64,000 nt of DNA from Sandaracinobacteroides sayramensis (GCF_022014495.1 NZ_JAKLSQ010000001.1:410739-474738), one strand, 5' to 3'. Shown: positions 1 to 8,476, counted from the first letter of the stretch. The notes: generated from the sequence alone by a model not told the origin. Numbers and translations are program-made.

Positions 1-840
1 GAGGCCGGCCTGGTCCCCGAAGAGCAGCATGGAAAGGCGCAGGATGATATAGACGCCGACCTTGGAGAGCATGGCGAACATCGCCGCGATCGGCGGGGCC
101 GCCGCCGCATAGGTGCGCGGCAGCCACAGGCCCAGCGGCCACATGCCCGCCTTCACCAGGAAGGCTATGCCGAGGATCGCCGCCCCCGCCTCCAGCAGCA
201 TCACATCCTCCGGCGGGACATTGGGGATGCGCATGGCGAGATCGGCCATGTTGAGCGTGCCGGTGACGCCGTAGAGCAGGCTGACGCCGATCAGGAACAG
301 CAGCGAGGTGGCCACATTGATGGCGATGTAATGCAGCCCGGCGCTGACGCGCGGCTGTCCGGAACCATGCAGAACCAGCCCGTAGGAGGCGGCGAGGAAA
401 ACCTCAAAGAAGACGAAGAGGTTGAAGAGATCCCCCGTCAGGAAGGCGCCGTTCAGCCCCATCAGCAGCAGCAGGAACAGGGCATGGAAGCGCGGCCCCG
501 ACCTGTCCCACCGCGCCAGAGCGTAGAGGAGCGAGGTGAAGCCCAGCACCGAAGTCAGCAACAGCATCAGCGCCGAAAGCCGGTCGACGACCAGCACGAT
601 GCCGAAGGGCGCGGCCCAGTCCCCCAGCCGGTAGGTGCCGACCCAAGGCTGCAGCGGCCCGCCGGCGAGCGTCTGGTAGAACAGCACCGAGGCGATCAGC
701 ACAAGCAACGCCGTGGTGGCGAGGCCGAGGCTGCTCCTGAGGCGAAGCCGGCGGTCGTGCAGCAGCAGCATCACCGCGCTGGCGACCAGTGGCAGCACGA
801 TCGGCAGGACGACGAGATGCTGCATCCATCCGCCCGTCAC
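1..840 (-). CDS. mrpD: Mrp/Mnh Na+/H+ antiporter subunit D (3' part cut off by the window edge)
   Basis: The 280 visible codons encode a hydrophobic protein of the proton-conducting antiporter family that is homologous to complex I membrane subunits. The visible stretch runs through the TGDLFNLFVFFEVFLAASYGL region typical of MrpD, with several membrane helices before it. The start is a GTG at 840 that overlaps the mrpC stop as GTGA; an ATG at 825 is an in-frame alternative. The gene is the third in an operon after the mrpAB fusion and mrpC, so it should form part of the multi-subunit Mrp complex that exchanges Na+ for protons at the inner membrane. The C-terminal part and the remaining small subunits (E, F, G) lie outside the window. 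Confidence 0.9.
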   Translation of the reverse strand, partial: MTGGWMQHLVVLPIVLPLVASAVMLLLHDRRLRLRSSLGLATTALLVLIASVLFYQTLAGGPLQPWVGTYRLGDWAAPFGIVLVVDRLSALMLLLTSVLGFTSLLYALARWDRSGPRFHALFLLLLMGLNGAFLTGDLFNLFVFFEVFLAASYGLVLHGSGQPRVSAGLHYIAINVATSLLFLIGVSLLYGVTGTLNMADLAMRIPNVPPEDVMLLEAGAAILGIAFLVKAGMWPLGLWLPRTYAAAAPPIAAMFAMLSKVGVYIILRLSMLLFGDQAGL

Positions 841-1181
841 GGCTGATCCTCCTCGCCGTCGACATGGTCGGTGTTGGTAAGCCCGCGCGAGGCGAGCAGC
901 ACCACCAGCATCAGCGCCGTGGTGGCGAAGGAAATGACGATCGCCGTCAGCACCAGCGCCTGCGGAAGCGGATCGGTGTAGGCGGCCGGGTCCACCGCGG
1001 CGCCCTTGGTGAGGATGGGCGGAGCGCCGACGCGCAGCCGGCCCATCGCCAGGATGAACAGGTTCACCGCATAGGAAAGCAGCGCCAGCCCGATCACCAG
1101 CTGGAAGGTCCGCGGGCGCAGCAGCAGCCACACCCCCGAGCCGGTCAGGACGCCGATGGCAAGCGCCATTATGATTTCCAT
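837..1181 (-). CDS. mrpC: Mrp/Mnh Na+/H+ antiporter subunit C
   Basis: This is a 114-residue small membrane subunit homologous to NuoK of complex I, with three hydrophobic segments. It starts MEIIMALAIG and contains the family-typical run GLALLSYAVNLFILAMG, followed by DPLPQALVLTAIVISFATTA. The ATG at 1181 overlaps the stop of the upstream mrpAB gene as ATGA, and its own stop overlaps the GTG of mrpD. These overlaps indicate translational coupling within one Mrp operon. Length and motifs fit MrpC/MnhC fully. Confidence 0.93.
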   Translation of the reverse strand: MEIIMALAIGVLTGSGVWLLLRPRTFQLVIGLALLSYAVNLFILAMGRLRVGAPPILTKGAAVDPAAYTDPLPQALVLTAIVISFATTALMLVVLLASRGLTNTDHVDGEEDQP

Positions 1182-4099
1182 CAGCCCGCCTCCCCGCCCG
1201 CCTGGGTTTCGGTGGCGCGCGCGGCGCGCGGCGTGCGGATGGACTGGTGGGCGAGCGCGATCAGCACCAGGATCGTGGCGCCGACCACCACCGAGAAGAC
1301 GCCGATGTCGAACAGAAGCGCGCTTGCGACCGGCATGGTGCCGATGACGGGCAGCTCGATGTAGCGGAAATAGGTGGTGAGGAGCGGATAGCCGAACAGC
1401 CAGGCGGCGGCCCCGGTCAAGGTGGCGGCCAGCAGCCCGAAGCCGATCCAGCGCAGCGGCATGATCATCAGCCGGTCTTCGACATGGCGGGTGCCGCTCG
1501 CCATATATTGCAGGATGATCGCGATCGACATGACGATGCCGGCGGCGAAGCCGCCGCCCGGCAGGTCGTGGCCGCGCAGCAGCAGGTAGATGGCGAAGGT
1601 GACGACGACGGGGAACATCCATTCGATCACCGTGCGCGGGATCATCAGATAATCGGCAAGGGTGTCGCCCACGTCGCGGCTGGCATGGGCGCGGTCGAAC
1701 TCGTTCTGCACGCGCTGCTGTTCCGGTGTCTTGATGCTGTCGGCCGCCGGACGGAAGCGGCGCAGCAGCGAGAAGACGGTGATGGCGACGATCGCCAGCA
1801 CGGTGATTTCGCCCAGCGTGTCGAACGCGCGGAAATCCACCAGGATCACATTGACGATATTGGTGCCGCCGCCCTTGGAATAGGCGTTCTGGGTGAAGAA
1901 GCTGCCGATGCTGTCGGTAAGCGGCCGGCTCATCACCGCATAGGCGGCGAGAGACATGCAAAGACCGGCGATAATCGCGATCACCAGATCGGCGCCGCGC
2001 CGCGCCGCCACGCGCACGGGCATATGCTTTTCCGGCCATATGTCGGGGCGGCGCTTGGGCAGCCAGCGCAGCCCCAGAAGCAGCAGCACCGTCGTCACGA
2101 TTTCCACCACGAGCTGGGTGACGGCGAGATCGGGCGCCGACAGCCAGACGAAGCTGAGACAGGTGACGAGCCCGGCCACGCCGACGAGAATGAGCGCCGC
2201 CAGCCGGTGGAACTTGGCGAGCCATGCCGCGGCGATGGCGCTGGCGCCGCCGATCGCCCAGAAGATGGCGAAAACCGGATCGAGCGGCGTTAAAGGCTTG
2301 CTGCCCACCGAATAGCCGAAGAGCCAGAAAGGCAGGACGGAGGCGGCGAGCGCGATCACCACCAGCGCCCGAAGCTGCGGCTGCAACCGGGCGGTGCCCG
2401 CCCATTTGTGCAGTTGGCCGGCCCCGTCGACGATATGCTCGATCACCGCCTCGAACGTCCGCCGCGCCTTCAGCCGCCCGACCACCGGCGAGGTCTTCAC
2501 GGCGTTCAGCCGCTTGCCGAACAGCGCATAGAGGCTGACCCCGCCCACCAGCGCCAGCAGGCTGAGCAGCAGCGGCCGGTTGAAACCATGCCAGATGGCG
2601 AGGCTGTAGTCCGGCGTGCGCGGCCCCAGCATGTCCTGCACGGCGGTCGCCAGGAACGGCCCGATCGTGATCGCCGGGAAGATGCCGATCACTAGGCAGG
2701 CCAGCACCAGAATCTCGATCGGCAGGCGCATCCAGGGCGGCGCCTCATGCGGCTCGTGCGGCAGGGGTTCGGGCGGGGGCGCGAAGAACACCTGGTGGAT
2801 GAACCGCACCGAGTAGAGCACGGCGAAGGCGCTAGCCAGCGTGGCGAGCCATGGGAGCATCTGGTCGAGGATGGTGCCGCTGTGCTTTTCCAGAACTTCG
2901 GCCAGGAACATCTCCTTGGAAAGGAAGCCGTTCAGCAGCGGAACGCCGGCCATGGCGGCGGCGGCTACCATGGCGAGCGTCGCGGTGATGGGCATGAAGC
3001 GATAGAGGCCGCCGAGCTTGCGGATGTCCCGCGTGCCGGTCTCATGGTCGATGATCCCTGCGGCCATGAACAGCGAGGCCTTGAAGGTGGCGTGGTTCAC
3101 CGTGTGGAAGATGGCCGCCACCGCCGCCAGCGGGCTGCCGAGGCCCAGCAGCAGGACGATGAGGCCCAGATGGCTGATCGTGGAATAGGCCAGCAGGCCC
3201 TTCAGATCCTGCTGGAAGATTGCCACCCAGGCGCCGATCAGCAGCGTCGCGAGGCCGATGGGTGCCACCGTGAAATACCAGGCGTCCGTCCCCGAAAGCA
3301 CCGGCCACAGCAGGATCAGGATGAACACCCCCGCCTTCACCATGGTGGCGGAATGGAGATAGGCGGAAACCGGAGTCGGCGCCGCCATCGCGTGCGGCAG
3401 CCAGAAGTGGAAGGGGAATTGCGCGCTCTTGGTGAAGGCGCCGATCAGGATCAGCAGCAGGGTCGGCAGGTAGAGCGGGCTGGAACGGATGGCCTCGCCC
3501 GAAGCCAGCACCCGGTCCAGCGAATAGCCGCCGGCGATATGCCCCAGCAGCAGGAAGCCCAGCAGCAGGCAGATGCCGCCCGCGCCGGTGACGATCAGCG
3601 ACATGCGCGCCCCGTCCCGCGCGCTCTGGTTATGGTGCCAGTAGCCGATCAGCAGGAAGGAAAAGAGGCTCGTCAGTTCCCAGAAGAAGACGATCTGCAC
3701 CAGGTTGCCCGACAGGATAACGCCCAGCATCGAGCCCATGAAGGCCATCAGGAAGGCGAAGAACCTGGGAACCGGATCCTCGGGCGACATGTAGTAACGG
3801 GCGTAGAGGATCACCAGCGCGCCCATCAGCAGCACCAGCATGGAGAACAGCCACGACACGCCGCTCAGGCGGAAGGTGAGGTTCAAGTCGAGCGAGGGCA
3901 GCCAGGGCGTGGTGCTGACGAGCACCTGCCCGTTGGCGATCAGCGGATAGAGCCCGCCGATGGCGCCGGCGCAGAACAGCGCGATCAGCCCGGCGAGCAT
4001 GGTCGCCTGGGTGCGCGCCCGCGTCGGAATGAACGCAGCGGCGAAGCTGCCGAGGAACGGCAGCGTCATGATCAGCAACAGGATATGTTGCGGGTCCAT
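1181..4099 (-). CDS. mrpA: Mrp/Mnh Na+/H+ antiporter, fused subunits A and B
   Basis: The 972-residue polytopic membrane protein has an N-terminal two thirds that is the MrpA antiporter core, related to NuoL. It includes WELTSLFSFLLIGYWHH, a FPFHFWLPHAMAAPTPVSAYLHSATMV-type proton channel segment near residues 225-250, and HTVNHATFKASLF. After a C-terminal MrpA/MbhE-like part, residues from about 800 on form an MrpB (MnhB) domain with LLLRGHDLPGGGFAAG. One polypeptide therefore replaces separate A and B genes, as in several alphaproteobacteria. It is first in the operon and followed by mrpC and mrpD. The start ATG has GAGGAG about 12 bases upstream. Role: Na+/H+ exchange, pH and salt tolerance. 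Confidence 0.93.
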   Translation of the reverse strand: MDPQHILLLIMTLPFLGSFAAAFIPTRARTQATMLAGLIALFCAGAIGGLYPLIANGQVLVSTTPWLPSLDLNLTFRLSGVSWLFSMLVLLMGALVILYARYYMSPEDPVPRFFAFLMAFMGSMLGVILSGNLVQIVFFWELTSLFSFLLIGYWHHNQSARDGARMSLIVTGAGGICLLLGFLLLGHIAGGYSLDRVLASGEAIRSSPLYLPTLLLILIGAFTKSAQFPFHFWLPHAMAAPTPVSAYLHSATMVKAGVFILILLWPVLSGTDAWYFTVAPIGLATLLIGAWVAIFQQDLKGLLAYSTISHLGLIVLLLGLGSPLAAVAAIFHTVNHATFKASLFMAAGIIDHETGTRDIRKLGGLYRFMPITATLAMVAAAAMAGVPLLNGFLSKEMFLAEVLEKHSGTILDQMLPWLATLASAFAVLYSVRFIHQVFFAPPPEPLPHEPHEAPPWMRLPIEILVLACLVIGIFPAITIGPFLATAVQDMLGPRTPDYSLAIWHGFNRPLLLSLLALVGGVSLYALFGKRLNAVKTSPVVGRLKARRTFEAVIEHIVDGAGQLHKWAGTARLQPQLRALVVIALAASVLPFWLFGYSVGSKPLTPLDPVFAIFWAIGGASAIAAAWLAKFHRLAALILVGVAGLVTCLSFVWLSAPDLAVTQLVVEIVTTVLLLLGLRWLPKRRPDIWPEKHMPVRVAARRGADLVIAIIAGLCMSLAAYAVMSRPLTDSIGSFFTQNAYSKGGGTNIVNVILVDFRAFDTLGEITVLAIVAITVFSLLRRFRPAADSIKTPEQQRVQNEFDRAHASRDVGDTLADYLMIPRTVIEWMFPVVVTFAIYLLLRGHDLPGGGFAAGIVMSIAIILQYMASGTRHVEDRLMIMPLRWIGFGLLAATLTGAAAWLFGYPLLTTYFRYIELPVIGTMPVASALLFDIGVFSVVVGATILVLIALAHQSIRTPRAARATETQAGGEAG

Positions 4100-4259
4100 C
4101 GGGGTCGTCAGCTCCTCGCCAGCGGCCTCGAGCAGGGTTGCTCCCGCCCTTAATCTTCAGCGAGGGCCGATGACGCAAGCATAAGTTGATCGCTTTGGTG
4201 CGTTTTTTGCCTGGCCCCCCGCTCGGCCCCCGTTCGGCCCCTACGCCAGGCGATCCGCT

Positions 4260-5339
4260 TCATCCGGAGGCGACCTCCCGCAAGAGCAGCGCCTGCTTGC
4301 GTTCCACGCCCCAGCGATAGCCGGAAAGCGAGCCGTCCGTGCGGATGACGCGGTGGCAGGGAATGGCGACGGCCATGCGGTTGGCGGCGCAGGCCCCCGC
4401 CACCGCGCGCGTGGCGGTTGGCGAGCCGATTCGCCTGGCAATGTCGGCGTAAGTCGCCGTCTCGCCCGGCGGTATGTCGCGCAGCGCTTGCCAGACCCGC
4501 TGCTGGAAGGCCGTGCCGCGCACATCGAGCGGCAGGTCGAGGCCGATCCCCGGCGCCTCCACGAACCCTATGACCTGCGCGACCAGATGCTCATAATCCG
4601 TATCGCCCCCGACCAGCCCGGCGTTCGGAAAGCGGTCCTGGAGGTCGCGGACCAGCGCATCGGGATCGTCGCCCAGCAGGATCGCGGCGACGCCCTTTTC
4701 GCTGGACGCCACCAGTATCGCCCCCAAGGCGCATTGGCCGACCGCGAAGCGCAATATCTCATGCCGGCCGCCGGTGCGATAGCGCCCGGGCACCATGCCG
4801 AGAAGGTCGGAGGATTGCGCATAGAATCGGCTGCTGGAATTGAACCCGGCCTCATGCATGGCGTTGGTCACGGGGCTTCCGCCGGACAGCTTCTCGCGCA
4901 GCTTTCCGGCCCGGTGCGCGGCGGCATAGGCGCGGGGGGTAAGGCCCGTTCCGGCCTTGAACAGCCGATGGAAATAGCCGGGGCTCAGTTGCACGGTGTC
5001 GGCCAGCTTCTGCAGCGGCACGATCTCCTGCGCCATTTCGATCAACCGGCAGGCCTGCTCCACCAGCGCGGCGTTTTGCGCGTCGAGAGAAGCACCTTCC
5101 GGATTGCAGCGCTTGCAGGGGCGGCAGCCGCTGGCGCGGGCGCTTTCCAGCGTATCGTGCAGCGTGACATTGCCGGGGTCGGCGCGGCGCGAAGGGCAGG
5201 ATGGGCGGCAATAGACCCCTGTCGTCCTGACCGAATACCAGAACTGGCCGTCCGCGCTTGTGTCGCGGGCCAGCACCCGCGCCCAGCGCGGATCGCATGC
5301 AATATCCGGCCGGGCTGTTTCCATGGGCTTTGTCATCAT
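4260..5339 (-). CDS. ada: Bifunctional Ada: DNA methylphosphotriester repair, AraC-type activator and O6-methylguanine-DNA methyltransferase
   Basis: The 359-residue protein matches full-length Ada. The N-terminal zinc domain has the four cysteines C44, C48, C75 and C78 (GVYCRPSC, then GCRPCKRC), where C44 corresponds to the methyl acceptor that turns Ada into an activator. A central AraC helix-turn-helix follows (SPGYFHRLFKAGTGLTPRAY). The C-terminal alkyltransferase domain has the active IPCHRV, with cysteine at about residue 328. The start at 5339 (tandem ATGATG) was chosen over a longer frame opening at 5468 because AGGA lies seven bases upstream and the N-terminus then aligns with E. coli Ada. 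It is a single gene on the minus strand upstream of the mrp operon, expected to be self-induced by alkylation damage. Confidence 0.95.
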   Translation of the reverse strand: MMTKPMETARPDIACDPRWARVLARDTSADGQFWYSVRTTGVYCRPSCPSRRADPGNVTLHDTLESARASGCRPCKRCNPEGASLDAQNAALVEQACRLIEMAQEIVPLQKLADTVQLSPGYFHRLFKAGTGLTPRAYAAAHRAGKLREKLSGGSPVTNAMHEAGFNSSSRFYAQSSDLLGMVPGRYRTGGRHEILRFAVGQCALGAILVASSEKGVAAILLGDDPDALVRDLQDRFPNAGLVGGDTDYEHLVAQVIGFVEAPGIGLDLPLDVRGTAFQQRVWQALRDIPPGETATYADIARRIGSPTATRAVAGACAANRMAVAIPCHRVIRTDGSLSGYRWGVERKQALLLREVASG

Positions 5340-5460
5340 CGCCACATCCTGGCGGCAAATCGTCGACGCCGCGCTCCGTTTCCTGCTTTCAAACCCGATA
5401 TCGGTGCGCGGCCCATGCAGGAAGAGCAACCGCTCGGTGCGGCCTTTCCGGCAGCTCGCG

Positions 5461-5485
5461 GGAACCATTTCGCCCGTCGGCGGTT
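5461..5485 (+). promoter_or_regulatory. EcfG-type general stress promoter
   Basis: GGAAC at 5461-5465 and GTT at 5483-5485 are separated by 17 bases. This matches the alphaproteobacterial EcfG consensus (GGAAC, 16-17 bases, cGTT). It lies 28 bases before the start of the gene at 5513, so a stress sigma factor would read that gene and the lipoprotein gene behind it. The site is inside the far upstream leader of ada on the other strand. Confidence 0.75.
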
Positions 5486-5512
5486 ATTTCCCTCCGGGAA
5501 GGGAGAGGTTTG

Positions 5513-5782
5513 ATGACGATTCTCTATATTCTGATTGTCGGCGGTATCATCGGCTGGCTTGCCAGCATCGTCATGCGGACCGACGGGCAGCAGGGAATCC
5601 TGCTGAATGTCGTCGTCGGTATCGTGGGCGCGATCCTGGCGGGCTTCATCGTCACGCCATTCCTGGGCGGTGCCCCCATCACCAGCGGCGCCTTCGATAT
5701 CCGATCGCTGCTGGCTTCGTTCATAGGCGCCATCATCCTGCTCGCAATCGTCAACATGGTTCGCCGCGGCACGCCGCGCTGA
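5513..5782 (+). CDS. GlsB/YeaQ/YmgE family small membrane protein (transglycosylase-associated)
   Basis: This is an 89-residue, very hydrophobic protein with three predicted membrane segments and the glycine-rich GGIIGWLASIVM start typical of the GlsB/YeaQ/YmgE family (Pfam Transgly_assoc). The family has no defined biochemical role; members are repeatedly stress-induced and some are linked to acid or envelope stress. The ATG at 5513 follows GGGAGAGG at a proper distance. An EcfG-type promoter sits directly upstream, which places the gene in the general stress regulon of the locus at 8.5-12 kb. It is followed after 14 bases by a lipoprotein gene, likely on the same transcript. Confidence 0.88.
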   Translation: MTILYILIVGGIIGWLASIVMRTDGQQGILLNVVVGIVGAILAGFIVTPFLGGAPITSGAFDIRSLLASFIGAIILLAIVNMVRRGTPR

Positions 5783-5796
5783 TCGGGAGACAATCG

Positions 5797-6129
5797 ATGA
5801 ATTTTCAGATCATGAAGTTCCACGCGCCTATCGCCGTTGCTGCCCTGCTTCTGGCCAGTGGCTGCTCCAATGCGGCCCAGAAGGAAGCCGAACGAGAAGC
5901 GAAGGCCCTGGAGAATCAGGCCGACGCCGTTCGCGCCGACACCGATTTGCAAGCCGAAGCCCTGGAAGACCGGGCGGACAGCCTCGACACGCATATCGAT
6001 GGAACGGATACCGCGGGCGAGCGCGCGCTGGAGGAAAAAGCCGACCGCGTGCGCGATTCCGGAGAGAGGAAGGCGGATTCGCTGGAAAATCAGGCGGATG
6101 CCGTTCGGGATCGCGCAAAGGACAAATAA
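5797..6129 (+). CDS. Small helical repeat lipoprotein of unknown function
   Basis: The 110-residue protein begins with a lipoprotein signal (VAALLLASGCSN; lipobox Cys at about residue 25). The mature part is highly charged and fully helical, built from near-repeats such as ALENQADAVR, SLENQADAVR and ALEDRADSL, with spacing consistent with a coiled coil. It has no cysteines after the lipobox and no enzyme motif. It is downstream of the EcfG-promoted GlsB-like gene and ends just before a strong hairpin, so it is probably a stress-induced envelope protein. Short lipoproteins of this kind are common next to sphingomonad stress genes, but I do not recognise a named family. Confidence 0.8.
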   Translation: MNFQIMKFHAPIAVAALLLASGCSNAAQKEAEREAKALENQADAVRADTDLQAEALEDRADSLDTHIDGTDTAGERALEEKADRVRDSGERKADSLENQADAVRDRAKDK

Positions 6130-6140
6130 ACCATCGCTTG

Positions 6141-6181
6141 AAAATGAATCACCCGGCCGGATTTCCTCCGGCCGGGTGATT
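6141..6181. terminator. Bidirectional transcription terminator
   Basis: A perfect 15-bp inverted repeat (6147-6161 and 6167-6181) has a 5-base loop. It lies between the convergent genes ending at 6129 (plus) and 6200 (minus). A TTTT run follows the hairpin when read on the minus strand (6141-6144), so termination is best supported for the minus-strand gene. Confidence 0.8.
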
Positions 6182-6199
6182 GCCTTGTAAGCGCTGTCC

Positions 6200-6484
6200 T
6201 CAGCGCGGTTGGCCGGACACGCTTCCGTCCGCGGCTACCCGGACATTCACCGTTTTGCCGGATTGCACGGCGCGCGCCTTCCAGCCCTGCCCGTCGCGTT
6301 GCAGGTCGGTGATGTTGGTGTAGCCCGCTTCCATCAGCAGGCGCCGGGCCTGCGCCTCCTCGGTCGAGGCCGGCGCGGCCTCCTTGCCATATTGCGGGGC
6401 CGGCTCGGGAGGCATCGCCTCCTGCGCCATCGCCATCGTGGCGGGGCCGATCGCCAGGAACAGGCCGGGAATCCACTTTTTCAT
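6200..6484 (-). CDS. Small periplasmic PepSY-like protein
   Basis: The 94-residue protein has a Sec signal peptide (MKKWIPGLFLAIGPATMAMA). The mature domain resembles the PepSY fold: STEEAQARRLLMEAGYTNITDL followed by GWKARAVQSGKTVNVRVAADG. PepSY domains are small secreted modules linked to protease inhibition or ligand binding; here the role is unknown. The start at 6484 is supported by AGGAGAC just upstream. An EcfG-type promoter at 6517-6542 lies upstream on the same strand, so the gene is likely part of the general stress regulon. A hairpin terminator follows the stop. Confidence 0.8.
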   Translation of the reverse strand: MKKWIPGLFLAIGPATMAMAQEAMPPEPAPQYGKEAAPASTEEAQARRLLMEAGYTNITDLQRDGQGWKARAVQSGKTVNVRVAADGSVSGQPR

Positions 6485-6516
6485 GACTGTCTCCTCTCTT
6501 GAACCCCCTGCGTCAT

Positions 6517-6542
6517 AACCGCCGCGCTCGGACCAAGGTTCC
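6517..6542 (-). promoter_or_regulatory. EcfG-type general stress promoter
   Basis: On the minus strand, GGAAC (6542-6538) is followed after 18 bases by GTT (6519-6517), inside the -10-like GGTTATG. The spacing is one longer than at the other sites but still within the reported range. It lies about 33 bases upstream of the PepSY-like gene start. Confidence 0.6.
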
Positions 6543-6744
6543 AAGGCCCGGCCCGCCAGTCGCCGTGGGAACGGACCAGTCCAGCCGGCCGCTGCGCAGA
6601 CTGGCGGGGGAAATGCGGCCAAGTCACCGATTTGCAGGCCAGCCGGGAGGGCGGAAAAAGCCGAAGTTCCTATGTTGTTCGCAAGACATTTGCACGCCTC
6701 CCATGTCTTCCGATATGCCGGAAGGAGGCCCGAAGGACGAAAAT

Positions 6745-7764
6745 ATGAATTCTGGAACGGAATATGGTCGGGCGGACGTCATACAGGGATTGAGTGAAAG
6801 AGCCTGGCTGGCGGCGATCGTCGAATCCTCGGACGATGCGATTGTCGGCAAGACATTGCAGGGCGTTATCCTGAGCTGGAACGGTGCCGCCGAACGACTG
6901 TTCGGCTATTCGGCCGAGGAGGCCATCGGTCGGCATATCTCCCTCATAATCCCCGAAGACCGGTTGAACGAGGAAAGCGAAATCCTCTCCCGGCTGAGCC
7001 AGGGGAAGAGCATTCGGCATTTCGAGACCTTGAGGCGCCACAAGGACGGCAGCCTGGTCGACATATCGCTCACCGTTTCGCCTGTCTGCGACGAGGAAGG
7101 CAGGGTCGTCGGCGCGTCGAAGATCGCGCGCGACATCCGGGATGCCCGCCGGCATGCGGAACAGCAGGCGCTGCTGCTGCGCGAAATGGGGCATCGTATC
7201 AAGAATCTGTTCGCGGTCATCTCGGGCCTGCTCTCGCTGAGCGCGCGCGACGCCGGGGATGTGGATGACCTGGTCCACAATTTCGCCGGCCGCGTGGCGG
7301 CGCTCGACCGCGCTCATGCCCTGACGATGCCAGACTCGGGCGCCGATCCCGTCGCCGCCGCTGTCGATGTCCGCGAGCTTCTGGCGACCATTGTCGCGCC
7401 CTACGAGCGCCGGGGTGCGGAATGCCGCTTCGTTGTCGACACCGATATCCTCGCCGGTGCCCGGTCGCTGCCGATGCTGGCGCTCATCGTGCACGAGCTT
7501 GCCACCAATGCGGCGAAATATGGCGCCCTTTCGCATGCGGATGGTCGGCTGGCTGTCAGCCTGAAGCATGTGGAGGGGGAGATATGGCTCGACTGGGTCG
7601 AGGCCGGTTGCCCCGCCGGGAAACCCGGCGAGATGCAGGAAGGCTTCGGCAGCCTGCTGTTGCGGACGGCGGCGCGCAGTCTCGGCGGACAGATAACCAG
7701 GCGATGGACCCAGGACGGATTAGTCGCGCAACTGAGGCTGCCATCCGCTACATTTGCGCAATAA
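6745..7764 (+). CDS. PAS domain HWE/HRXXN-type sensor histidine kinase
   Basis: The 339-residue soluble kinase has a PAS domain at about residues 20-135 (AIVESSDDAIVGKTLQGVILSWNGAA). Next is the phosphoacceptor box MGHRIKNLFAVISGLLSL, with His150 in an HRIKN (HRXXN) motif. The ATPase domain has an intact N-box HELATNAAKYGALS (residues 250-263), then WLDWVE and a glycine loop EGFGSLLL. The His in the N-box and the W-x-E pair are hallmarks of the HWE subfamily. There are no membrane segments. The start at 6745 was chosen for AAGGA seven bases upstream; earlier in-frame ATGs at 6703 and 6715 lack this. HRXXN kinases activate PhyR in Sphingomonas, and this one sits next to phyR, so it is a candidate PhyR-activating kinase. 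Confidence 0.88.
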   Translation: MNSGTEYGRADVIQGLSERAWLAAIVESSDDAIVGKTLQGVILSWNGAAERLFGYSAEEAIGRHISLIIPEDRLNEESEILSRLSQGKSIRHFETLRRHKDGSLVDISLTVSPVCDEEGRVVGASKIARDIRDARRHAEQQALLLREMGHRIKNLFAVISGLLSLSARDAGDVDDLVHNFAGRVAALDRAHALTMPDSGADPVAAAVDVRELLATIVAPYERRGAECRFVVDTDILAGARSLPMLALIVHELATNAAKYGALSHADGRLAVSLKHVEGEIWLDWVEAGCPAGKPGEMQEGFGSLLLRTAARSLGGQITRRWTQDGLVAQLRLPSATFAQ

Positions 7765-7804
7765 ATGCCGGTAGTCATGGCTTTTAAACCCATCTCGAAC
7801 GCAT

Positions 7805-7841
7805 AAAAATGGGCTGGTGCGCGTAAGGCGGCACCAGCCCA
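7805..7841 (-). terminator. Rho-independent terminator of the csbD operon
   Basis: An 11-bp perfect inverted repeat (7810-7820 and 7831-7841) has a 10-base loop. On the minus strand it is followed by TTTTT (7809-7805). It closes the minus-strand unit of csbD and the 113-residue gene. Confidence 0.8.
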
Positions 7842-7873
7842 GTCAGGGTCGCATCCGCGAAGCGCGGACTGGT

Positions 7874-8215
7874 TCAGCCTCGGAGCGGAAGCAGGCGCTT
7901 CCAGTGGCTCCGCTCGACCTTCCCGTCCTCTTGCTCCGGCTGTCCTTCCAGCAGCTTGAGACTGGCGTTGACCCGGCGCAGCAGCTCGGCTTCCGCCGCT
8001 TCCCGCTTCTGGCCGGGGGCAATCATGCCCTCTCCATCGGCCTGCTGCCGATCCGCCAGATCCTGCGCCCATTCCGTCAGGAAACGCCGCTTCTGGGAAA
8101 GCGACAATTCGCGGTCCGCCAGGATGGTTTCCGGGTCGGCATAATAGGCTGCGGGATCGGCGAGCGCCGTTTCGAAGTCCGCGAGATCGCCTTCTTCGGC
8201 CTGAGCGGGGGTCAT
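7874..8215 (-). CDS. Conserved small protein of unknown function, csbD operon
   Basis: The 113-residue acidic protein has a core of the type YYADPETILADRELSLSQKRR followed by a helix ending FLTEWAQDL. I recognise this pattern from small sphingomonad proteins next to stress genes, but it has no assigned function. There is no signal peptide or membrane segment; most of the protein should be helical. The ATG at 8215 is preferred over a TTG at 8221 because AGAGGA, which overlaps the csbD stop, lies eight bases upstream. It is co-transcribed with csbD (12-base gap) from an EcfG-like promoter and followed by a terminator. Confidence 0.75.
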   Translation of the reverse strand: MTPAQAEEGDLADFETALADPAAYYADPETILADRELSLSQKRRFLTEWAQDLADRQQADGEGMIAPGQKREAAEAELLRRVNASLKLLEGQPEQEDGKVERSHWKRLLPLRG

Positions 8216-8227
8216 TTCCAATTCCTC

Positions 8228-8425
8228 TCAGTAGTCCGAGCTGAACTTGTCCAGCTGGCGCTCGGCCTCATCCTTGGCGATGCCATAGCGTTCCTGGATC
8301 TTGCCGATCATGATGTCGCGCTTTCCGGCGATTTCCGTCAGATCGTCATCCGTCAGCTTGCCCCATTGCTCCTTCACCTTTCCCGTAAGCTGGGTCCAGT
8401 TTCCCGAAATCCTATCCCAGTTCAT
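8228..8425 (-). CDS. CsbD family stress protein
   Basis: The 65-residue protein is MNWDRISGNWTQLTGKVKEQ followed by WGKLTDDDLTEIAGKRD, the diagnostic CsbD pattern. The family consists of small hydrophilic helical proteins induced by general stress (sigma-B in Bacillus, EcfG in alphaproteobacteria); the molecular function is not known. A good Shine-Dalgarno (AAAGGAG) precedes the ATG. An EcfG-like promoter lies about 50 bases upstream on the same strand, and the next gene in the unit follows directly. Confidence 0.93.
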   Translation of the reverse strand: MNWDRISGNWTQLTGKVKEQWGKLTDDDLTEIAGKRDIMIGKIQERYGIAKDEAERQLDKFSSDY

Positions 8426-8476
8426 GGCCGCTCCTTTCGATCATCCTGTCAGGAGGCGTCTGCGCCTCGGGAATGA

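Noticed and set aside
4260-5468. Longer 402-codon start for Ada
   Set aside because: The extra 43 residues have no similarity to Ada, and a ribosome binding site precedes the ATG at 5339.
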